Assembly: GCA_030601605.1 (NCBI GenBank)
Contig: JAUVTI010000144.1
Coordinates: 1 to 5,308, forward strand
Direction: 5' to 3'
Source of the DNA: Gemmatimonadales bacterium
GTDB lineage: Bacteria; Gemmatimonadota; Gemmatimonadetes; Gemmatimonadales; GWC2-71-9
Length of the DNA stretch: 5,308 nucleotides
A program made the position numbers and the translations under genes. Positions 1-5,308 of the stretch are shown one piece after another. The stretch's first letter is position 1, and the number at the start of each line of letters is the position of its first letter. The notes beneath the pieces are model-generated. The model was not told the origin of the DNA. It saw only the letters and a program-made list of their open reading frames with translations, and did not search any database.

Positions 1-1
1 A

Positions 2-1011
2 GCGGGCTTTCCGCCCGCTGACATGGTGTTCAGTGGAGTGGGCAAGACTCCGGCGGAGCTGGAGGCCGCGCTCGACCCCCGGGTCGGAGTGATAAACGTC
101 GAGTCGCGGGCGGAGCTCGAACAGCTCGACCAGCTTGCGCGGCGCCGCGACGCGGTAGCTCCTTTCGGCATCCGTGTGAACCCCAACGTGGAGTCTGCCA
201 CTCACCCGTACACGCAGACCGGGACCCTGGACCACAAGTTCGGGGTGCCGCACGACCAGGTCATGCCGCTGCTCGAGTGGGCGCTGGAGCGGCCGGCGCT
301 CGAGCTGGTGAGTATGGGAATGCACATCGGCTCGCAGATTGCGGATGCAGCCCCCTACCGCGCCGGAGCTCGAAGATTGGCGCAGTTGGTGGCGGCTGCC
401 CGGGACGCCGGCGCGACGACGCTGCAGCACGTGGATGTCGGCGGCGGCATCGGCATCCGCTACATGAACGAGCCCGCTCTGGAGGCGGACGTCTTCGCCG
501 GGGCCGTACGCCAGTTGGCGGAGGAGACGGGCCTGCAGTTGGCCGTGGAGCCGGGTCGGTACCTGCTCGGGAATGCGGGTCTGCTCCTGGCGCGGTGCCT
601 CTATCGCAAGGTGGCCGGCGAGAAGGAGTTCGTCATCGTGGACGCGGGGATGAACGACCTGCTCAGGCCGAGCCTCTATGGTGCGGCGCACGAGGTTCGC
701 GTGATCGCCGGCCCGGACCAGGGCGGAGAGGGCAGGGTGGACGTCGTGGGGCCGCTTTGCGAGAGCGGAGACTTCCTCGCGCTGGATCGCGAGCTTCCCG
801 GAGCGGTCCCTGGAGCGCTGCTTGCGGTACTGGGGGCGGGAGCCTACGGGTTCACGATGAGCTCGAGCTACAACTCGCGGCCGCGCGCCGCGGAGGTGCT
901 GCTGGACGGAGAGCGCTGGGCCGTGGTGCGCGAGCGCGAGACGGCGGACGACCTCATGCGGGGTGAGCATACAATGGACGACCTGGACGCCGGGGGATGG
1001 AGGGGGAGAGA

Positions 1012-1015
<4 letters not shown>
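2..1015 (+). CDS. lysA: Diaminopimelate decarboxylase LysA, 5'-truncated by the window edge
   Basis: PLP-dependent fold-III decarboxylase that converts meso-diaminopimelate to L-lysine in the cytosol. The frame is open from base 2, so the ATG at 23 is an internal Met and not the start: it sits in the family segment PADMVFSGVGKT. About 337 residues are visible out of roughly 420 usual for the family. The N-terminal part with the PLP-binding lysine is outside the window. Visible family motifs in order: FSGVGKT; INVESRAEL; RVNPNV and the HKFGV loop; HIGSQI (the His that stacks on PLP); VDVGGGIGI (phosphate-binding Gly loop); VEPGRYL; GPLCESGDFL with the conserved Cys codon at 758-760; and AYGFTMSSSYNSRPR with the substrate/PLP-contacting Tyr codon at 845-847. 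The C-terminus carries an unremarkable acidic tail. The TGA stop overlaps the guaA GTG by four bases, so the two genes are probably co-transcribed. Identity as lysA rather than another fold-III decarboxylase (ornithine/arginine, carboxynorspermidine) rests on the CESGD and SSYNSRPR motifs. Confidence 0.95.
999..1006 (+). promoter_or_regulatory. Shine-Dalgarno sequence of guaA
   Basis: GGAGG followed by more G residues lies inside the last codons of lysA. GGAGG (999-1003) is eight bases before the GTG at 1012, an ideal spacing. It decides the start. The in-frame ATG at 997 overlaps this element and has only a G run touching it, so GTG 1012 is the better start of guaA. This is the only clear ribosome-binding site in the window. 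Confidence 0.7.
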
Positions 1016-2571
<1,556 letters not shown>

Positions 2572-2607
2572 GGCTCCGCCCTTCCCCTTTCCCGCTTCCC
2601 CTACTTC
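2572..2607. other. Convergent guaA/EIIA intergenic spacer, pyrimidine-rich
   Basis: Thirty-six bases separate the two convergent stop codons. On the + strand they are almost all C and T. No G+C-rich hairpin with a following T run is present in either direction; the best stem is a four-base GGAG/CTCC across the guaA stop, too weak to count. Termination is therefore factor-dependent, occurs inside the opposing gene, or is not resolved here. Confidence 0.5.
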
Positions 2608-3060
2608 TTAGGCGCCCTTCTCCTCCAGCAGAGCCAGGAACTGCTCCGGCGACTCGAGCTGCGCCAGCCGCTCCGGCACGTCCGGCTCCTTCGCGAACTG
2701 CGCGATCTTGCCGAGCACCGGGAGGTACTGGTTGGATACCTCCAGGGGAGGCGCCACGATGAGAAAGAAGTCGAAGACAGGCTTGTCGTCGATGGCCTTG
2801 AAATCGACGCCGTCTGGCTTGCGGCCGAAGGCTACGCGCAGGCGGTTCACCACGAGCGAACGGCAGTGCGGGATCGCGATCCCGCGCCCGATGCCCGTGG
2901 ACCCCAGGTTCTCCCTGCGCTTGAGCATCTTGTACAGCATCGCTTCGGACTTCTCGTCCAGCTTGAGCAGCCCGATGAGCTCCTTCAAGATCTCGTCCTT
3001 CTCCGTGCCCTGCAGCTTCAGCGTGACGGCGTCGTCGAAGAAAAACTCTTGGAGATTCAT
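2608..3060 (-). CDS. ptsN: Single-domain PTS EIIA protein, PtsN (nitrogen-PTS)/fructose type
   Basis: A 150-residue stand-alone PTS_EIIA_2 domain, close to the usual length of PtsN (EIIA-Ntr). Proteins of this family accept phosphate from HPr or NPr on one histidine and usually act as regulators rather than sugar carriers when found alone. The phosphorylation site is His65 in GRGIAIPHCRS, matching the family GIAIPH motif. Other family signs are the ENLGSTGIGRG segment before it, GVDFKAIDDKPV, FFLIVAPP in the middle strand, and a helical C-terminus with LGKIAQFAKEPDVPERL. No EIIB or EIIC domain, signal peptide or membrane segment is present, and no other PTS gene is in the window, so the phosphate donor is unseen. 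Start is the ATG at 3060; no clear Shine-Dalgarno precedes it, and an inverted repeat lies about 12 bases upstream. It is a monocistronic leftward gene, divergent from dusB and convergent with guaA. Family membership is secure. The exact regulatory role, and the symbol ptsN rather than a generic EIIA, are inference. Confidence 0.88.
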   Translation of the reverse strand: MNLQEFFFDDAVTLKLQGTEKDEILKELIGLLKLDEKSEAMLYKMLKRRENLGSTGIGRGIAIPHCRSLVVNRLRVAFGRKPDGVDFKAIDDKPVFDFFLIVAPPLEVSNQYLPVLGKIAQFAKEPDVPERLAQLESPEQFLALLEEKGA

Positions 3061-3072
3061 GATTCGGTCTTG

Positions 3073-3090
3073 AACTCAGTATGTTGAGTT
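3073..3090. repeat. 18-base inverted repeat at the start of the EIIA transcript
   Basis: Perfect arms AACTCA (3073-3078) and TGAGTT (3085-3090) around a six-base centre. Using the leftward promoter proposed here, the repeat covers about +1 to +17 of the EIIA mRNA. It could therefore be a dimeric repressor site over the transcription start or a weak 5' leader hairpin ending about 12 bases before the ATG. The repeat is plainly visible; either function is inference. The arms are short and half A/T, so an RNA hairpin alone would be weak. Confidence 0.45.
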
Positions 3091-3095
3091 GGCGA

Positions 3096-3125
3096 AACGT
3101 AACGGAGCGTCGTGGAGCGTGTCAA
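3096..3125 (-). promoter_or_regulatory. Candidate sigma70-type promoter for the EIIA gene
   Basis: Reading leftward, a perfect TTGACA (3125-3120) is followed after 18 bases by TACGTT (3101-3096), which keeps the first, second and last consensus positions of a -10 element. This predicts transcription starting near 3089 and a leader of about 28 bases. A perfect -35 is unlikely by chance at this site in a G+C-rich genome, but the -10 is poor. The spacer contains a 7-base direct repeat. Confidence 0.5.
3104..3120. repeat. Helically phased 7-base direct repeat
   Basis: GGAGCGT occurs at 3104-3110 and again at 3114-3120, a 10-base period that places both copies on the same face of the helix. The pair fills most of the spacer of the proposed EIIA promoter, where a bound regulator would meet RNA polymerase. 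Function is inference; two 7-mers could also be coincidence. Confidence 0.35.
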
Positions 3126-3132
3126 ACTCCGG

Positions 3133-3161
3133 TTGCCGGTCTCACCGGTCCCCGTTAAGTT
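3133..3161 (+). promoter_or_regulatory. Candidate promoter for dusB-larB, giving a nearly leaderless mRNA
   Basis: TTGCCG (3133-3138, four of six consensus bases) and TAAGTT (3156-3161, consensus at the first, second and last positions) are 17 bases apart. Transcription would start near 3168, two or three bases before the dusB ATG. This agrees with the lack of any Shine-Dalgarno before that ATG. The -35 boxes of this promoter and the EIIA promoter stand back to back, seven bases apart. Its spacer holds a repeated CCGGTC (3136-3141 and 3145-3150). Both boxes are degenerate, so the support is mainly the geometry and the match to the -10 region of the opposite promoter. Confidence 0.4.
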
Positions 3162-3170
3162 CGCGTTACC

Positions 3171-4154
3171 ATGGAGTTTCCGTATCCAGTGCGGCATCGC
3201 GTGCCGCTCTTCCTGGCACCCATGGCGGGGATCTCCGAGCCGCCGTTCAGGCGTCTCTGCCGCTCGTACGGTGCCGACGTCGTGGTGTCGGAGTTCCTCT
3301 CGTCCGAGGGCCTGCGCCGCGGAGTCAGGTCGGTGCACGACGGAGCCTATTTCACCGAGGAAGAGCGTCCGATCGGCATCCAGATCTACGGGGCCGAGCC
3401 GGCTGCCATGGCGGAAGCTGCGGGCCTGGTCGCGGAGCACGCAGCCCCCGACTTCATCGACATCAACTTCGGGTGTCCCGTGAAGAAGGTGGTCAAGCGG
3501 AACGGCGGCTCGGGCTGTCTCAAGGACCTCGACCTGATGCAGGACATCATCCGCGCCGTCAGGAGCGCCGTGGACAGCCCCGTCACGGTCAAGATCCGCA
3601 GCGGGTGGGACGAGGCGATGCGCGACCCGGTGGCGATCGCTCTCCGGTGCCAGGATGCCGGTGCCCAGGCTCTGGCGCTCCACCCCCGCACTCGCAGCCA
3701 GATGTACGACGGCAGGGCGGACTGGAGCGAGATCGGCGCTGTGAAGGCGGCGCTCGACATCCCCGTCATCGGGAATGGCGACGTCAGAACAGCCGAGGAC
3801 GTGGTTCGCATGGCGGAGCAGACCGGCTGTGACGGAGTGATGATCGGGCGCGGCTCGTTCGGGAACCCGTGGCTGTTCCAGCAGGCGCGTGCCCTGCTGG
3901 AGGGGCGGGAGCCGAGATCCACCCCCGGCGCAGCCGAGCGCTTCGCCGTGGCCCTGCGCCACGCCAAGCTGCAACGTGAGATTCAGGGCGAGGACCGCCG
4001 TACCGCCGTGGAGTTCCGCAAGCACCTGGGCTGGTACACGCGGGGGCTTCCCGGTGCGGCGGCCCTCCGCGCCCGGCTGCACCAGATCGACTCGATGGCC
4101 GAGATCGAGCGGATCTTCGAGGACTACCTGATGCCATCCGGGGCCGTCGGGTGA
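3171..4154 (+). CDS. dusB: tRNA-dihydrouridine synthase, DusB type
   Basis: FMN enzyme that reduces specific uridines in the D-loop of tRNA to dihydrouridine with NADPH. The 327-residue length is normal for DusB. The TIM-barrel domain (about 1-245) begins with the FMN-binding segment LFLAPMAGISEPPFRRLC (13-30), followed by IQIYG (70-74). The catalytic Cys102 lies in DINFGCPVKKVVKRNGGSG, the proton donor for C5 of the uracil. FMN and substrate contacts follow: Lys141 in VKIRSGW, His171 in LHPRTRSQMYDG, GNGDV at 201-205, and the phosphate-binding GRGSFGNPWLF at 227-237. A C-terminal helical tRNA-binding domain includes RKHLGWYTRGLPGA (283-296). The start is fixed: an in-frame TAA at 3156-3158 is followed by no start codon before ATG 3171. 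No Shine-Dalgarno is visible. The stop overlaps the larB GTG as GTGA, making it the first gene of a unit with larB and the following membrane protein. Dus certain, DusB subgroup likely. Confidence 0.94.
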   Translation: MEFPYPVRHRVPLFLAPMAGISEPPFRRLCRSYGADVVVSEFLSSEGLRRGVRSVHDGAYFTEEERPIGIQIYGAEPAAMAEAAGLVAEHAAPDFIDINFGCPVKKVVKRNGGSGCLKDLDLMQDIIRAVRSAVDSPVTVKIRSGWDEAMRDPVAIALRCQDAGAQALALHPRTRSQMYDGRADWSEIGAVKAALDIPVIGNGDVRTAEDVVRMAEQTGCDGVMIGRGSFGNPWLFQQARALLEGREPRSTPGAAERFAVALRHAKLQREIQGEDRRTAVEFRKHLGWYTRGLPGAAALRARLHQIDSMAEIERIFEDYLMPSGAVG

Positions 4155-4909
4155 CGAAGCGGCGTCTCTCGGAGCTCCTCGCGGAGGTGGCGGCCGGGAC
4201 TCTGACGCCCGACGCCGCGCTCGAGCGGCTGCGCCACTTCCCGGTCGAAGAGCTCTCCTATGCCAACGTGGATCACCTGCGGCCGCTGACCCAGGGGTTC
4301 TCTGAGGTCGTGTTGTGCGAGGGCAAGACCACCGAGCAGGTGTTGGGAATCTGTGAGTCGCTCGAGAGCTCCGGCGGCGCCTTCCTCGCCACTCGAGCAG
4401 ATGACCAGATGCGGCGGGCCCTGACGGAGCGCTTTCCCCGTGCCGAAGCGAATGCACTCGGGCGCACGGTGTACCTGGCGCCGGATCCCCCGAATCCCGT
4501 GACTGGGAAGGGCACGGTGCTGGTGGTCACGGCGGGCACGAGCGACCTGCCGGTGGCTGAGGAGGCGGTGGCCGTGGGACGGGCCATGGGAAACCACGTC
4601 GAGCTGCTCGCCGACGTGGGAGTGGCCGGGATTCATCGCCTACTGAAGCACTCGGAGTTGCTCAATCAAGCCTCGGTGCTCATTGTTGTCGCAGGCATGG
4701 ACGGCGCCCTCGCCAGCGTGATCGGGGGCGTGGTTGGAGTCCCGGTTGTGGCGGTGCCTACAAGCGTGGGTGACGGAGCCTCGTTCGGGGGGGTTTCGGC
4801 TCTGGTGGCAATGCTCAACTCGTGCGCATCGGGGGTCGTGGTCGTGAACATCGACAACGGTTGCGGAGCCGCGGTGGCGGCCTCCCGGATCAACCATCTG
4901 CCGTCATGA
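4151..4909 (+). CDS. larB: LarB, nickel-pincer nucleotide cofactor synthase (PurE-related carboxylase/hydrolase)
   Basis: LarB carboxylates the nicotinate ring of NaAD and splits off AMP, giving the dicarboxylated pyridinium mononucleotide that LarE and LarC turn into the nickel-pincer cofactor of lactate racemase-like enzymes. The 252-residue length fits the family (246 in Lactiplantibacillus plantarum). The N-terminal helical part (about 1-55) has LLAEVAAGTLTPDAALERL and ANVDHLRPLTQGF, then EVVLCEGKT. The C-terminal PurE-like domain (about 120-252) has VLVVTAGTSDLPVAEEA, LADVGVAGIHRL, VAGMDGALASVIGG, VPTSVGDGASFGG, MLNSCASG and VVNIDNGCGA. Cys225 in NSCASG lines up by length with the nucleophile Cys221 of the L. 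plantarum enzyme. Several motif residues differ from the pattern I remember (see findings). The GTG start sits in a GTGA overlap with dusB and has no good Shine-Dalgarno, so translation is probably coupled. The stop overlaps the next gene as ATGA. No larA, larC or larE is in view. PurE itself is excluded by the long N-terminal region. Confidence 0.9.
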   Translation: MTKRRLSELLAEVAAGTLTPDAALERLRHFPVEELSYANVDHLRPLTQGFSEVVLCEGKTTEQVLGICESLESSGGAFLATRADDQMRRALTERFPRAEANALGRTVYLAPDPPNPVTGKGTVLVVTAGTSDLPVAEEAVAVGRAMGNHVELLADVGVAGIHRLLKHSELLNQASVLIVVAGMDGALASVIGGVVGVPVVAVPTSVGDGASFGGVSALVAMLNSCASGVVVVNIDNGCGAAVAASRINHLPS

Positions 4910-5308
4910 ATGCCTGGTTCCTGGTGCTCGCAGTGGTGGTCGGCGTCGTGCTCGGGGCCGGCGCGGTGGCCTGGTGGTCGAGGCACCGCCTGCGCCAGCT
5001 GGGACCGGAGCTGCTCCCTGCCGACACCGCCCACGTCATCGACCTGCTGCGGCGCGCCCACAACGCGACCGCCGCCTGTCTCGTGCTGCCTGAAGGGGAG
5101 CCGCTCGTCTCCATGGCAGACCCGCGCCCACCCGAGAGCCTGATCGAGCGCGCAGTGGCGTCGGCCAACCTGGCGCTGGGAGACGGCCGCGAGCACGTGA
5201 TGCGCGAGGGCAACGTCATCGTGGCCGCGGGCGACGGGCACATGGGAAGCGCCGTGGTGCTCGCCTTCGACGAGGTGGGCCCCGCGGACGTCAAGGTGGT
5301 GGCGGCGG
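4906..5308 (+). CDS. Membrane-anchored protein of unknown function, 3'-truncated by the window edge
   Basis: The frame opens at ATG 4906, overlaps the larB stop as ATGA, and stays open to the window end, giving 134 residues. I do not recognise the family. Residues about 2-24 (NAWFLVLAVVVGVVLGAGAV and two Trp) form one hydrophobic membrane segment, followed by basic SRHRLRQ, which suggests a single N-terminal anchor with the rest in the cytoplasm. From residue about 42 a compact alpha/beta region begins: a helix (TAHVIDLLRRAH), a strand (AACLVLP), an acidic helix (PESLIERAVASANLAL), then strands around VMREGNVIVAAGDG and MGSAVVLAFDEVG. Alternating strands of this kind after a membrane anchor resemble small sensor domains (GAF- or roadblock-like) ahead of a histidine kinase or cyclase output domain, but no signature motif is visible, so this is speculation. 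No Shine-Dalgarno is present; translation is probably coupled to larB. Codon use looks like its neighbours, arguing for a real gene. Confidence 0.75.
   Translation, partial: MNAWFLVLAVVVGVVLGAGAVAWWSRHRLRQLGPELLPADTAHVIDLLRRAHNATAACLVLPEGEPLVSMADPRPPESLIERAVASANLALGDGREHVMREGNVIVAAGDGHMGSAVVLAFDEVGPADVKVVAA

Noticed and set aside
997..999. ATG 997 as the guaA start
   Set aside because: It overlaps the Shine-Dalgarno sequence serving GTG 1012 and adds five residues without family support. It cannot be fully excluded.
3057..4457. A 466-residue open frame antisense to dusB and the start of larB
   Set aside because: It runs across two well-identified genes and the divergent promoter region, has low-complexity Arg/Ala/Pro/Ser/His composition and no family signature.
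4910..5143. 77-residue + strand frame beginning at the second ATG after larB
   Set aside because: It is in a different frame from the longer open frame starting at 4906, is rich in Cys, Trp and Ser in the pattern of an out-of-frame reading, and stops inside it.
4666..5294. Antisense open frames over larB and the last gene
   Set aside because: Compositional shadows of the + strand genes; no motifs and no plausible start context. The + strand frame continues larB with an ATGA overlap and encodes a credible membrane segment.

Overview
The window is G+C-rich (about two-thirds G+C by eye) bacterial chromosome, densely coded, with GTG starts and four-base start/stop overlaps. It looks like ordinary housekeeping territory. 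The composition, the lysA-guaA pairing and the stand-alone EIIA protein would fit Gemmatimonadota or a similar deep-branching G+C-rich phylum, but that placement is a guess from general impression and not from a marker gene.

Layout, left to right. (1) Bases 2-1015, +: the 3' four-fifths of lysA (diaminopimelate decarboxylase, last step of lysine synthesis), entering from outside the window. (2) Bases 1012-2571, +: complete guaA (GMP synthase), overlapping lysA by GTGA and preceded by a good Shine-Dalgarno sequence. (3) Bases 2608-3060, -: a single-domain PTS EIIA (PtsN/fructose type), convergent with guaA across a 36-base gap that has no convincing terminator. (4) Bases 3061-3170: a divergent control region, the only non-coding stretch of note. 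(5) Bases 3171-4154, +: dusB-type tRNA-dihydrouridine synthase. (6) Bases 4151-4909, +: larB, for the nickel-pincer nucleotide cofactor, overlapping dusB by GTGA. (7) Bases 4906-5308, +: the start of a membrane-anchored protein of unknown function, overlapping larB by ATGA and running off the window.

Two transcription units run rightward: lysA-guaA and dusB-larB-unknown. The EIIA gene is transcribed leftward on its own. All three co-directional joins are RTGA overlaps, which suggests translational coupling. Only guaA has an obvious ribosome-binding site.

The part most worth a second look is the 110-base divergent region. It holds two back-to-back candidate sigma70-type promoters whose -10 regions carry the same 12-13 base motif in opposite orientation. 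It also has two short direct repeats, one inside each promoter spacer, and an 18-base inverted repeat at the predicted start of the EIIA transcript. The second point is larB: it has no other lar gene in view and differs from the family pattern I remember at several motif positions. I found no mobile element, CRISPR array, RNA gene, or clearly new defence or biosynthetic system.
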